Shown here piece by piece: positions 17,279 to 26,090 of a stretch of DNA of 64,000 bases; positions within the stretch are counted from its first letter, which is position 1, and each line of letters starts with the position of its first letter. The stretch is taken from contig JAIYDW010000245.1 of NCBI GenBank assembly GCA_027487315.1, forward strand, positions 1 through 64,000. The letters are read 5' to 3'. Both the position numbers and the translations under genes were made by a program. This stretch comes from Verrucomicrobiaceae bacterium. GTDB lineage: Bacteria; Verrucomicrobiota; Verrucomicrobiia; Verrucomicrobiales; Verrucomicrobiaceae. Under the pieces are notes generated by a model. That model was not told the origin of the DNA, searched no databases, and saw nothing but the letters and a program-made list of their open reading frames with translations.

Positions 17279-17311
17279 CGCCCGCCGGCCCCGCGCCGTC
17301 GGGCGTTTTTT
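17279..17311 (+). terminator. rho-independent terminator
   Basis: The stem CGCCCG (17279-17284) pairs with CGGGCG (17300-17305), with a further GC-rich inner helix, followed by six T. It sits 31 nt after the cyclophilin stop. Confidence 0.85.
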
Positions 17312-17372
17312 GTGCCAACCTTTCTCGTTTCCAGGGTCCCGCCAGTTGCAGGCATCCTTCCGGCTCTCAGGG

Positions 17373-17846
17373 CTATCGACTCAAATCCTCCTGCGCCAGC
17401 ACATGAAATCCGGACTCATGCAGCGACGTCGCGCAAACCTCCCCATCGTCACATTGCACCACCATCACCGCATTCCTTCCAGGCCGCGCCAGCAACGCAT
17501 AAAGAAAATGAATGTTCACCTCCGCCGCTAACAGCACCGACAAACAGTGATTCAAATCCCGCCCGCCTTCATCCAACTCCACCACCACCACATCCACCGT
17601 CGTGTGGGCGATTCCCTTCTCGATAAACAACGCCTGCGCCCCCTCCGGATCGGTCACCACCAGTCGAACCAGAGTCAACTCCGTCGAATCCTGAACCGAA
17701 AGCCCCAACACCTCAATGTGGTGGTCCCTCAAGAGCTTCACCAACGACATCAACGAACCCACCCGATTCGCTAAAAACACCGAAAGCTGCTGAATCTGCG
17801 AACACGCGGGCGTGTCCATCGTCGTCATTTCTTGTCCTTCTTCCAT
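17373..17846 (-). CDS. ACT-domain protein
   Basis: 157 aa with two ACT-like repeats. The first starts IQQLSVFLANRVGSLMSLVK, with the glycine turn and helix typical of amino-acid-binding ACT domains; the second covers roughly 90-150 (LLAAEVNIHFLYALLARPGR). Stand-alone ACT proteins bind amino acids and regulate metabolic enzymes or gene expression. Such tandem proteins are common in Verrucomicrobia and Planctomycetes and lack assigned partners. It lies 36 nt downstream of the DUF6941 gene on the same strand, so the two may share a transcript. Ligand unknown. Confidence 0.82.
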   Translation of the reverse strand: MEEGQEMTTMDTPACSQIQQLSVFLANRVGSLMSLVKLLRDHHIEVLGLSVQDSTELTLVRLVVTDPEGAQALFIEKGIAHTTVDVVVVELDEGGRDLNHCLSVLLAAEVNIHFLYALLARPGRNAVMVVQCDDGEVCATSLHESGFHVLAQEDLSR

Positions 17847-17882
17847 GATCGAATGTGGGGATCACTGATTCTCAATTCAAGC

Positions 17883-18308
17883 TTAACCCGCCGGCCCCGT
17901 CGCCGAGCGGCTTTCATCAAATAAAGTGACTCGCAGAGGAATACGCATCACCACCGCATTGTGGTGCCTCACCTCCCACGCATAAATGCCCGGCCGCTCA
18001 AACTTCACCCGCTGCAAATTCAAAACCAAATTCCGGGTCACAAACGGCACGAACTCGGACGGAAACGTCACATCCACCACCGGATCAAACGGCGGCAGCG
18101 CCTCATTGCCCTCCGGATCCAAGCACCTCACCGAAAATCCATGCCTGCCCGCCTCATGATGATCAAACGTAAACCGCAACGCCAGCGAACATTGCGGATG
18201 CACCACCGGAAACTCCCTAGCACAAAGCGTGTCAAACGAACCCATCACACACAGCTTTCCTCCATAGTCCGCCGCCGAATCGCAAAGTGTGGCTATTTGA
18301 ACAATCAT
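17883..18308 (-). CDS. DUF6941-like protein
   Basis: 141 aa. The N-terminus MIVQIATLCDSAADYGGKL followed by VMGSFDTLCA matches a widespread family of about 140 aa that opens 'IATLCDaa.d..GKLnilG.FD'. It has no signal peptide and alternates beta-strands, ending with VRHHNAVVMRIPLRV, which suggests a small beta-sandwich. The role is unknown. It lies 20 nt after the TIM-barrel gene and before the ACT gene, all on the minus strand. Confidence 0.75.
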   Translation of the reverse strand: MIVQIATLCDSAADYGGKLCVMGSFDTLCAREFPVVHPQCSLALRFTFDHHEAGRHGFSVRCLDPEGNEALPPFDPVVDVTFPSEFVPFVTRNLVLNLQRVKFERPGIYAWEVRHHNAVVMRIPLRVTLFDESRSATGPAG

Positions 18309-18328
18309 CGCAAAAAAATCCTCTCCCC

Positions 18329-19141
18329 TTATGCCAGCATTCGCTTCAAATAGCCAATGCTCTCCCTCGCAATCTTCTCCGCTCCAGGTCGGTAATCAAA
18401 CACCTCCACCGAAACATAGCCCGAATACGCCGTCTCTCTCAACGCCGCAATGATCGGCTCAAACTTCACCTCCCCCATCCCCGGCCCCAGCAAATTGGGA
18501 TCATTCGCATGAAAATGCACCGTCCAATCCCGGCTCGCACGGATGATCTCCGGTATCTCCGTCTCCTCATCACTCATCGCTTTCACATCCAAATGCAGCT
18601 TGCACGCTGGATGATCCACCGCCTCGCAAAACCGAATCGTCTCCGCCGCTGTGTTCAGGAAATTCGTCTCCTTCCGCCCCAACGGCTCCATCGCAATCGT
18701 CACCCCATAGCGCCCCGCCTCCTCCGCCACCCCACGCACCGCTTCCACCGCCCTCTTCCAGCACTCCTCCCGATCCCATTCCGGCTGCAAACTCCGCGCC
18801 TTCGGACTCCCCCAAACCATGATCCGCCCGCCCGTCATCGCGCAAAAACGCGCCAAATGCCGACCAAATTTCACCGTCTCCTTCCGTTGCAACGCATCCG
18901 GACTCGTGATGTGAAACCACGTCGGCTTCGTCAGCAGCCAATGCAGCCCCAGAATATCCAGCCCGTGCTTGCTCGCGGTTCGACTCAACGTCAACGCATC
19001 CGCTTCCGTTAACTCGCGCGGATCCTCCTTCAAAGTAAACGGCGCCAGCTCCAGCGCATCATACCCGCACTCAGCCACATCCCGGCACACTTCGTCAAAA
19101 CTCTTGTCCTGGTAAGTCTCGTTGCAAATCGCCAAACGCAT
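18329..19141 (-). CDS. sugar phosphate isomerase/epimerase-like TIM-barrel protein
   Basis: 270 aa of the AP endonuclease 2/xylose isomerase-like superfamily. Barrel strands and metal-site motifs are visible: CGYDALELAPF near the start, TIAMEPLGRKETNFLN (Glu ligand), CKLHLDVKAM (His/Asp), WTVHFHANDPN and YVSVEVFDY (Glu). Members isomerise or epimerise sugars or inositol derivatives, and many act on unknown substrates. It heads a minus-strand run with the DUF6941 and ACT genes. The exact reaction cannot be told. Confidence 0.88.
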   Translation of the reverse strand: MRLAICNETYQDKSFDEVCRDVAECGYDALELAPFTLKEDPRELTEADALTLSRTASKHGLDILGLHWLLTKPTWFHITSPDALQRKETVKFGRHLARFCAMTGGRIMVWGSPKARSLQPEWDREECWKRAVEAVRGVAEEAGRYGVTIAMEPLGRKETNFLNTAAETIRFCEAVDHPACKLHLDVKAMSDEETEIPEIIRASRDWTVHFHANDPNLLGPGMGEVKFEPIIAALRETAYSGYVSVEVFDYRPGAEKIARESIGYLKRMLA

Positions 19142-19264
19142 AGCCCCCCACTCTGAAACCCACCCCCCATCCCGTCAACCCCCGCCTTCCCCGCCAGCCG
19201 ATTGATCGAAACCTCCCTTGCGATCTATCCGTTCCCTTTCCATCATCCCCCCTCCGTTTCACCC

Positions 19265-19636
19265 ATGTCCGAAAACGCCCAGATCCTCTACTGCCGCTGC
19301 GCCTACGCCCAAGTCGTCCCCAATGGCGTCAAAAACGCCGTCCTCGAGCAACTCTCCGCCTGCGGCAAAAGCTTCGAAGCCGTTTCCGACCTCTGCGAGT
19401 TTGCCGCCCATCGCGACCCCCGCCTCACCGAACTCAGTCAAAAAGCCAGTACAGGCGGCCTGCAAATCATCGCCTGTTACCCCCGAGTCGTCCGCGGCCT
19501 CTTCAAACAGGCCGGATCAGACCTTCCCGACTCCGGAATCACCTTCCTCAACATGCGCACCCAGTCCGCCGACGAGATCACTCAGGCTCTCCTCGCCCCA
19601 CCTTCTCCTGAAACGCCCGCCACAGACGCTCAATAG
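19265..19636 (+). CDS. hypothetical protein with Cys motif
   Basis: 123 aa from the ATG at 19265. The N-terminus contains YCRCAYAQVVP and the middle LQIIACYPRVVRGLFKQAG, so three or four cysteines sit in positions that could bind a metal or Fe-S cluster; the 'iiACyPR' strand resembles hydrogenase/heterodisulfide reductase-associated domains. The family is not recognised with certainty. Its last 59 nt overlap the 3' end of the Lhr-like helicase gene, which runs the other way. Confidence 0.6.
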   Translation: MSENAQILYCRCAYAQVVPNGVKNAVLEQLSACGKSFEAVSDLCEFAAHRDPRLTELSQKASTGGLQIIACYPRVVRGLFKQAGSDLPDSGITFLNMRTQSADEITQALLAPPSPETPATDAQ

Positions 19637-22214
19637 CCTCCTCCGGATCTTCCAGCATCATCCCCTCCTTGATCTTGCTCGCGTAAATCCCAAACGCGAA
19701 CGGACTCACCACCGGCACCTCCACAAAGCGCCACTCCAGCGCCGCCGCTCCCGCTAAAAAAGCCATCGCCCGCGGCAGATCCAGGAACGCATGCGTCGCT
19801 TCCCGATACGCCTGCGTCAGCAGCGGATGATCCGGCTCATGCTCCATCAGCACTCGCCACAAGATTTCCGAGCTCCATCGCAACTGCTTCACCCGCCGCT
19901 CCTCACCCGGTCGATTGCGCGGCACCATCAGCCCGGTCTGAGCCACCCCTCTGAAGTTCCACTTCACTAGCTCCGAATCCTCCAGCGCGGAACGCAAATC
20001 CGCTTCCGCACTCTCCACCCGAAACAACTCCCGCCAATCCTCCACCGCCAAATCCTGAAACGCTTTCAACGTCAGCAGAAACCCATAATCATCAATCGTC
20101 ACCATCGCATTCCCACCCACCGCCTGCTTCACCCGCCACGCCACGATCCGCGACAACGCATCATTTGCCGCCCGCCCAATCAGCGAATGAAAAAAGAAAT
20201 GCACCAGCTCCTCCCCCGACTCCTCCCGCCCAATCGGCGCCTCCACATAACGCTCGATCACCAATCGCTCCGCCGTCGGCAAACACGACACCTGAAGCTG
20301 GTGCAAACAATGATTCAAGATCGCCAAAGCATTGCTCCCGCTGATCTCAAAACGCTCCACCAGCCAATCCAAAATCACATCCTTCTTCACCGCCTCCAGC
20401 ACCGGCCGCACAAACCGTCCCCGCTCCACTGAGCCACTCCCCGCCGTCTCGATCCGCCTCGCCAACTCGGATCTCAGCTCACGCACCTCCTTCGCCAACC
20501 CGCTCGCCAACGGCATCTTGTTCGCATTCCAAGCCGGGACCGTCGGCAGCGCCAACCTAGCCTCCTCCACCTTCGCCTCACCCACCCCCGTCTCAACCAG
20601 CCGCACCATCCGCGCCGCCAGCAAAAACACATCCCCCGTCTTCAATCGCTTCATAAACCCCTCCTCCACTTGCCCCAGCCGACGCTTGCCCAGATACACA
20701 CTAACCATCCCCTCCGTGTGAATCACTCCCACATTCGCCAGATACTCCCGCTCCACCTTCTTCGACGGCACCGCCAGCTTCCCGTCCACCTCCACGATCT
20801 TCCCGAAATGCTCCGCATACTGCTTCTCTAGCGACACCCCGCCGCCCCTCAAATACCTCGCCACCCGGTCAAACTCCGTCCGTTCCAGCCCCTCAAAACA
20901 CTTCGCCCGTCGCACCACCTCAAACGCCTCATCCATCGTGTAACCACCCTCCATCGCCATCCCCACAAAATGCTGCGCCAGCACATCTAGCGGCTTCTCC
21001 ATCAACCTCACCTCGTCCAACCGCATCGCCCGCGTCATCTCCGCGCACACCACACATTCCATCAGATCATTCACATTCGTCGCCACCAGCACCCCGTGAC
21101 TGCTCTGATGAATCGAATGCCCGCTCCGCCCAATCCGCTGCAACGCCCTGCTGATCCCCTTCGGCGTCGAAATCATCACCACACAGTCTACGGACCCGAT
21201 GTCCACCCCCAACTCCAGACTCGTTGAACACACCACCGCCCGCAGTTCCCCATTCTTGAGCCGATCCTCCACCCCCAACCTCACCTCCCGATCCAGCGAA
21301 GCATGATGTGCCTCAATTCTGTCCGCCAACTTCGGCAGCACCCGCTTCAACCGATGCGCCAGACTCTCTGTCGCACTCCGCGTGTTACAAAAAACGATCA
21401 CACTGCGCTTCCTCTGCACGATTCCCCCAATGTCATCCAGCACCCGCTGCGCCGTGTAGCCAGCGGACGGATACGGGTCCTTCTTCAACGGCGACAGCAC
21501 CTCCACCCGCCGATCCCGCTCCATTCGCGCCACCAGCACCTCACACTTTCGCCCAACCCCCACCAACATCTCCCCCAGCAAGGGCAAAGGCGCCGCCGTC
21601 GCCGACAGACCCACCCGAACTAATCCCCCTCCCACCCAGCGCTCCAACCTCTCCAGCGTCACCCCCAAATGCGCCCCACGCTTGTTCTCCGCCAGCGCAT
21701 GCAACTCATCCACAATCACAAATCGACACCCCTTCAGCCCCGCTCGCGCTCCCCCTTGTGGCAAAAGGATCGCAAGACTCTCCGGTGTCGTCAGCAGAAT
21801 ATGCGGAGGCTTCCGCCGCAACTTCGCACGCTCTCCCGCCGTCGTGTCCCCCGTTCGCATCCCCACCCGAATCACCTCCTCCAGCCCCATCTCCTTCAAG
21901 GGCCGCATCAAATTCTTTTGAATGTCATAAGTCAGCGCCCGCAACGGAGACACATACACCGCCACCGTCTGATCTCCCTCCAGCCGATCCGCCTCCCACT
22001 CCCGAATCAAAAAATCCAGCACCCCCAGAAATCCTGCCAACGTCTTTCCACTCCCCGTTGGTGACGATAACAAAACCGACTCCCCCGCAAACACCCTCGG
22101 CAAAGTCAATTCCTGAGCCTCCGTCAACTTTCCTCCAAACGCCTCCTTCACCCACGCCCTCAGACGCGGATGCAGCTTTTCTTCAGTTTTCGACGTGACC
22201 CTTGAGCGCCCCAT
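19578..22214 (-). CDS. Lhr-like (ligase-associated) DEXH-box DNA helicase
   Basis: 878 aa, in the size range of short Lhr/ligase-associated helicases. Superfamily 2 motifs: SPTGSGKTLAGFL (Walker A), VDELHA (DExH, motif II), LSATAAP (III), VFCNTRSATESLAHR (IV), STSLELGVDIG (V) and QRIGRSGHS (VI), followed by the Lhr winged-helix and C-terminal domains. Lhr proteins unwind RNA-DNA and DNA and take part in DNA repair; in many genomes this form sits with an ATP-dependent ligase and nuclease, but neither is here. It overlaps the convergent hypothetical gene by 59 nt. Confidence 0.92.
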   Translation of the reverse strand: MGRSRVTSKTEEKLHPRLRAWVKEAFGGKLTEAQELTLPRVFAGESVLLSSPTGSGKTLAGFLGVLDFLIREWEADRLEGDQTVAVYVSPLRALTYDIQKNLMRPLKEMGLEEVIRVGMRTGDTTAGERAKLRRKPPHILLTTPESLAILLPQGGARAGLKGCRFVIVDELHALAENKRGAHLGVTLERLERWVGGGLVRVGLSATAAPLPLLGEMLVGVGRKCEVLVARMERDRRVEVLSPLKKDPYPSAGYTAQRVLDDIGGIVQRKRSVIVFCNTRSATESLAHRLKRVLPKLADRIEAHHASLDREVRLGVEDRLKNGELRAVVCSTSLELGVDIGSVDCVVMISTPKGISRALQRIGRSGHSIHQSSHGVLVATNVNDLMECVVCAEMTRAMRLDEVRLMEKPLDVLAQHFVGMAMEGGYTMDEAFEVVRRAKCFEGLERTEFDRVARYLRGGGVSLEKQYAEHFGKIVEVDGKLAVPSKKVEREYLANVGVIHTEGMVSVYLGKRRLGQVEEGFMKRLKTGDVFLLAARMVRLVETGVGEAKVEEARLALPTVPAWNANKMPLASGLAKEVRELRSELARRIETAGSGSVERGRFVRPVLEAVKKDVILDWLVERFEISGSNALAILNHCLHQLQVSCLPTAERLVIERYVEAPIGREESGEELVHFFFHSLIGRAANDALSRIVAWRVKQAVGGNAMVTIDDYGFLLTLKAFQDLAVEDWRELFRVESAEADLRSALEDSELVKWNFRGVAQTGLMVPRNRPGEERRVKQLRWSSEILWRVLMEHEPDHPLLTQAYREATHAFLDLPRAMAFLAGAAALEWRFVEVPVVSPFAFGIYASKIKEGMMLEDPEEAIERLWRAFQEKVGRGEPE

Positions 22215-22242
22215 GCCACCTCAAATACGCCTCCGCCCGCGA

Positions 22243-23439
22243 CTACTTCCTGAATTCCCCCGGAAACTCCGTGCTCGCCCCTCCTCCCAGCTGCTCGCTC
22301 TCCTCTCCCGCCAAATCAAAGTCCGCCATCAAGACCACCTCACCCTTCGTGATCTTCTTCTTCGCCATCGCTACCGCCATCCAGCGAAACTCATCCGAGT
22401 GCCCCAGCATCATCTTCACCATCATCGTCAAAGGCACCGCCAAAAACATCCCCACCGGACCCCACATCCACCCCCAAAACAGCACCGATGTCACAATCAC
22501 CAGCGGTGACGCCCCAAACCGCCTCCCCAGCAGCAACGGCTCCAAAAACGTCCCCAGGGCCGCATTGATCCCCAAATACCCCAGCATCACTCCAAACGCA
22601 CTCCCAAATCCATTCGTCACCAGTGCCAGCAACACCGGCGGCACCCCTGCCAAAATCGATCCCACCGCCGGTATGTAGTTCATCAAAAAGGCCACGATCC
22701 CCCACAGCACCGCATACGGCAGATCAAACATCAGGCACCACACCCACGCCAAAATCCCCGTCGCCACACTGATCAGCGTCTTGATCACCAGATACTTCTG
22801 AATGTCCGTCGCCGACTCCAGCAACTGCCCAAAATCCGGCCCTCCCGCCAACTGCACCGCATTCAACCGCCCCCTCGTCCCCACCGCCTCCATCAAAATA
22901 AACACCATCAAAATCATCACCAACGTTGTCGTCGAAACCACAGACGCCGCTGTCCCCACGGTGCTTCCCATGATCGTCGTAAGCCCCTGCACTATATTCT
23001 GATTATTCCCCAGGCCCTGCCAGTCCCACATCTGATTCACAATCGCCGTCGCCTCCTCCACCCCTTGCCCCTCCAGCCAAATCGCCCCCTGATCCAGCAG
23101 CCCCTTCAAGCCGCGAATATACGACGGCAACTCATACTGCATCCGCGTCAGCAAATGCACCCCCGCCTGAATCACAAACACCAGCACGCCCACGTTCACC
23201 AGCACCGTCACCAGCACCCCGACCAGATGCGGCACCTTGCGCTTCCGCATCCACCTTAAAAACGGATAACTGAGCACGCTCATGAAAAACGCCAGCACCA
23301 CAGGCACAAAGAAACTCGCAGCCGCCTTCATCCCCGCCAACACCACCACCAAACACGCCGCCGTCAGCAAAAGCCGGAAACCCCGCTCCTGCCCAGGCTT
23401 CAATCCGCCCACGTCACTCTCACTGTTCAATTCACTCAT
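22243..23439 (-). CDS. AI-2E family permease
   Basis: About 398 aa from the ATG at 23439 (MSELNSES). Architecture of the AI-2E/YdiK/PerM family: N-terminal helix pairs (LLLTAACLVVVLAGMKAAAS; FFVPVVLAFFMSVLSYPFL), a central soluble segment, then a cluster of helices with the signature PYAVLWGIVAFLMNYIPAVG. Members move small molecules or ions (AI-2, Na+/H+), so the substrate is unsettled. It starts upstream of the Lhr helicase on the same strand with a 28-nt gap. Confidence 0.9.
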   Translation of the reverse strand: MSELNSESDVGGLKPGQERGFRLLLTAACLVVVLAGMKAAASFFVPVVLAFFMSVLSYPFLRWMRKRKVPHLVGVLVTVLVNVGVLVFVIQAGVHLLTRMQYELPSYIRGLKGLLDQGAIWLEGQGVEEATAIVNQMWDWQGLGNNQNIVQGLTTIMGSTVGTAASVVSTTTLVMILMVFILMEAVGTRGRLNAVQLAGGPDFGQLLESATDIQKYLVIKTLISVATGILAWVWCLMFDLPYAVLWGIVAFLMNYIPAVGSILAGVPPVLLALVTNGFGSAFGVMLGYLGINAALGTFLEPLLLGRRFGASPLVIVTSVLFWGWMWGPVGMFLAVPLTMMVKMMLGHSDEFRWMAVAMAKKKITKGEVVLMADFDLAGEESEQLGGGASTEFPGEFRK

Positions 23440-23626
23440 CCGCAACCCACCATCCACCCATGCCATCAACCTGACAATAAAAAATCCCGCCACATACCCC
23501 GTTCACCTGTTGCCTCATAAGTTTTGACACCCTGGGGGTAAAAGCTGGGAGTGAGTCGCCTCATCCCCCAGGCGCAAAAAACTACCTCAGAGACGACTCC
23601 TCCGTTAGTCCACAAAGTAAACCCGA

Positions 23627-24523
23627 TCAGAAAAGCATCGGCTGATCTGAGCTGTCGGCTCCACCCGACTTCCGCCCACCCCTCACCTTCTTCACTTTAG
23701 GGGCTGGATCAACTTCGGTTCCCTCCACTGCTACCGTCACTTCCTCTTCCTCCCCCACTTGGACAACCACCCCACCCTCAGTCGGCTTATGAGCAGAGAC
23801 TTCCTCGACGACAACTACCGGCTCTTCCTCAACCTCTCCTCCAAACTCGACAGCATCCCCAAAGGGACTTTCGTCCTCAAACGGACTTTCCTCATCAGCA
23901 TCAGGAGCCTCAAATCCGCCACCTTCAATCGTTACAGGTTCGCTACCCAAATTATCAAATGGCGGCTCCAACTCAATGTCATCGGGCAAAATAGCCCCAG
24001 AATGAATTTCTGCAATTGGAGTGTTTTCCCCACTTAAATCACTCTTCAACAACTCTTTAACGGTGTTCCTTCGTTGATTCACCGCCTTTACCTTCGGAGT
24101 CACAGCGCCTCCCGGCCCTGAACCATTCGTTACTAAGACCTTCTCGACATTCTCATCCTTTTCGTCACTCGTCCGTTTCCTTTCACGATGCCGACTCACC
24201 CGCTGCGCCGTCAAGGCCCGCCCTTTCCCCTCAGGTCCATTGTGCCTTCCAAAATTCGGAAACTGCATCACCCCATCCACCTCCTTCAACCAACCCGCTT
24301 TCATCAGCGCAGCGCCAAAACCTTTCTTCCCAACCAGCTTATCGAGAAACTCAAAAGTAACGCTCATAGCGTTAGCATTAATCCGACTCACCTCGGCCCA
24401 TGACCAAAGTCGAACCAACTTCCCCACCACCGCATCCGGATCCAACTTGAGCTGTGTCGCCATCACGCACACCTCTGGCTTGTCCATCGTTACCGTTTCA
24501 ATCTTGATCCAATTTCGTCCCAT
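23627..24523 (-). CDS. replisome-organizer/DnaT-like protein with C-terminal clamp-binding-like motif
   Basis: 298 aa. Residues 1-110 form a helical winged-helix-like domain opening WIKIETVTMDKPEVCVMATQ, with VVGKLVRLWSW and FPNFGRHNG, resembling phage-type replication initiation/DnaT-like N-terminal domains. The rest is a long acidic, low-complexity tail (many EE/DE/SPF repeats), a basic patch (KVKKVRGGRKSGG) and the very C-terminus SSDQPMLF. QPMLF fits the QxxLF pattern by which replication proteins bind the beta sliding clamp. It stands alone between the AI-2E gene and folB. Role in replication restart or initiation is inferred. Confidence 0.55.
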   Translation of the reverse strand: MGRNWIKIETVTMDKPEVCVMATQLKLDPDAVVGKLVRLWSWAEVSRINANAMSVTFEFLDKLVGKKGFGAALMKAGWLKEVDGVMQFPNFGRHNGPEGKGRALTAQRVSRHRERKRTSDEKDENVEKVLVTNGSGPGGAVTPKVKAVNQRRNTVKELLKSDLSGENTPIAEIHSGAILPDDIELEPPFDNLGSEPVTIEGGGFEAPDADEESPFEDESPFGDAVEFGGEVEEEPVVVVEEVSAHKPTEGGVVVQVGEEEEVTVAVEGTEVDPAPKVKKVRGGRKSGGADSSDQPMLF

Positions 24524-24663
24524 TTAGCGTAATGCAATCGTTACGGTAAAAATGCAAGCGACTTTCAGCTGACGCCTCAGACACAACTGCCTTCACCAAT
24601 CCAGCCTAGCCTTCCGCACTCAATCAAGAAGACCAAAAAGGCATCAATAGCGTTTCAATTTCG

Positions 24664-25041
24664 TTACTTGGCTCGGTGGATTCTCACCGCCACATCATCA
24701 ACCCCAGGAAGAATTCGTTTCCGGATCGTTACCAAAACACCGCCAATCAAAGGCTTAACAAGCAACGCCTGCGCTATCTCCCCAGCCAACCTCTCAATCA
24801 ATCTCCTTGGCCTTTCCGCCGCCAACTGCCTGATCTCCCTCGCCACCGCGTCGTAATCCACCGTCGCCGACAAATCATCTCCAAAGTCCTCCACCCTCCC
24901 CACCAACTCCAATTCCAGGTCCGCCCTAAGTGTCTGCCATCCCGCCCGCTCCTCATCGGGCACCCCAATCTGAACCGGCAATTCCAGCCCATTGATCAAA
25001 ATCCGGTCAGCAGCTGTCTCAGCACCAGTAAAAGAACTCAT
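24664..25041 (-). CDS. folB: dihydroneopterin aldolase
   Basis: 125 aa from the ATG at 25041. FolB features: ILINGLELPVQIGVPDEER (the start strand with conserved Glu) and the central TVDYDAVAREI. The catalytic Lys and Tyr of the family reside in the equivalents of the late LLVKPLIGG region and YDAV. It cleaves 7,8-dihydroneopterin to 6-hydroxymethyl-dihydropterin for folate. The start codon overlaps the stop of the HAD-Nudix fusion gene (ATGA), so the two are translationally coupled, which is informative for that gene's role. Confidence 0.9.
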   Translation of the reverse strand: MSSFTGAETAADRILINGLELPVQIGVPDEERAGWQTLRADLELELVGRVEDFGDDLSATVDYDAVAREIRQLAAERPRRLIERLAGEIAQALLVKPLIGGVLVTIRKRILPGVDDVAVRIHRAK

Positions 25042-26090
25042 TCGCCCACCATACCGCGTTTCACGCATTCTTCCAGCAACACCCGCGTCGGCTGATTCAA
25101 ATCCATCTCAAACGCCTCTTCCAGCGTCACCCAAACAAACTCCTGCGCTTCTTCATTCAAACTCACCTCAGGACAGGCCTCGACACATTCCGCCAAGTAG
25201 TTCAGCAGCAAAAAATGCGCCGACCGCAGAAACTCCGGGGGCTCGATACAATCCTGCACCATCACAAACGCCACTTCTCCCAACTCCAAACCCGTTTCCT
25301 CCCTCACCTCACGCCTCAACGCCTCTTCACAAGACTCCCCCCGCTGAATCTTCCCTCCAGGAATCCCCCATCGATGACTCCACTTGTGAGTCCGAATCAT
25401 CAAAAATCGCCCCTCAGCATCCCGGATCAAGGCACCCACCGTCGCCACCGGCAGCATCTCAGCCCCCGCTTTCCAGCCCCCCAACATTCGCGGCATCGCC
25501 TGCAAATCCCTCAACACCACATCGGGATCAACCGTCATCAGCTTCGACACCGACTCATAGCCCGTCGCAACGGCCACACTCATCACCCCAGCCGCCCGCG
25601 CCGCCTCAATGTCATGCCTCATGTCCCCCACAAACACCGTTTCCTCCGGTCTCATATCCATTTCCCCCAGCAAAAGCACCAACTCGCTTCGCTTATCAAT
25701 CACCCCGCACGCCACCCGCTCAAAAAAATCCAACACCCCCAGACTCCCCGCCTGCCTCTGAAAATGCTCCAACGGCGCGCTGCTCAGCAGCACCATCCGC
25801 CGCCCCGTCGCCGCCCCATACTCCAGCATCTCCCTCGCATGCTCCAAAAGAGGCACCTCCCATTCCTCCGGAAAATGACAGCGATACAACCGCTGCAATT
25901 CGCTCAACTCAATCCCGGGCAAAACCTCCTCATAAAACTCCGTGAACGGCAGTCGAAAACACTCCCGAAACTCCTCTTCCGTCAGCACCCGTTTTCCAAA
26001 ATGCTCCAAAGTGGCATTGGTCGCATGCAATACCGAACCCAAGTCATTCGCCAGCGTCCCCGACCAGTCAAAAATCAAATTCTTGATCAT
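25038..26090 (-). CDS. HAD phosphatase-Nudix hydrolase fusion, candidate dihydroneopterin triphosphate phosphatase
   Basis: 350 aa in two enzymes. Residues 1 to about 200 are a HAD phosphatase: DWSGTLAND (DxSGT nucleophile loop), LLSSAPLEHF (motif II Ser), KRSELVLLL (motif III Lys) and FVGDMRHDIEAARAAG (motif IV Asp). Residues about 215-345 are a Nudix domain with box GGKIQRGESCEEALRREV followed by REETGLEL. It overlaps folB by 4 nt downstream and the transglutaminase gene by 4 nt upstream. Folate synthesis needs a pyrophosphohydrolase (Nudix, as NudB/FolQ) and a phosphomonoesterase to turn dihydroneopterin triphosphate into dihydroneopterin, the FolB substrate. This protein has both folds in one chain. 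The function is inferred from fusion and coupling; an alternative is nucleotide-sugar or glycolate phosphate housecleaning. Confidence 0.8.
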   Translation of the reverse strand: MIKNLIFDWSGTLANDLGSVLHATNATLEHFGKRVLTEEEFRECFRLPFTEFYEEVLPGIELSELQRLYRCHFPEEWEVPLLEHAREMLEYGAATGRRMVLLSSAPLEHFQRQAGSLGVLDFFERVACGVIDKRSELVLLLGEMDMRPEETVFVGDMRHDIEAARAAGVMSVAVATGYESVSKLMTVDPDVVLRDLQAMPRMLGGWKAGAEMLPVATVGALIRDAEGRFLMIRTHKWSHRWGIPGGKIQRGESCEEALRREVREETGLELGEVAFVMVQDCIEPPEFLRSAHFLLLNYLAECVEACPEVSLNEEAQEFVWVTLEEAFEMDLNQPTRVLLEECVKRGMVGE

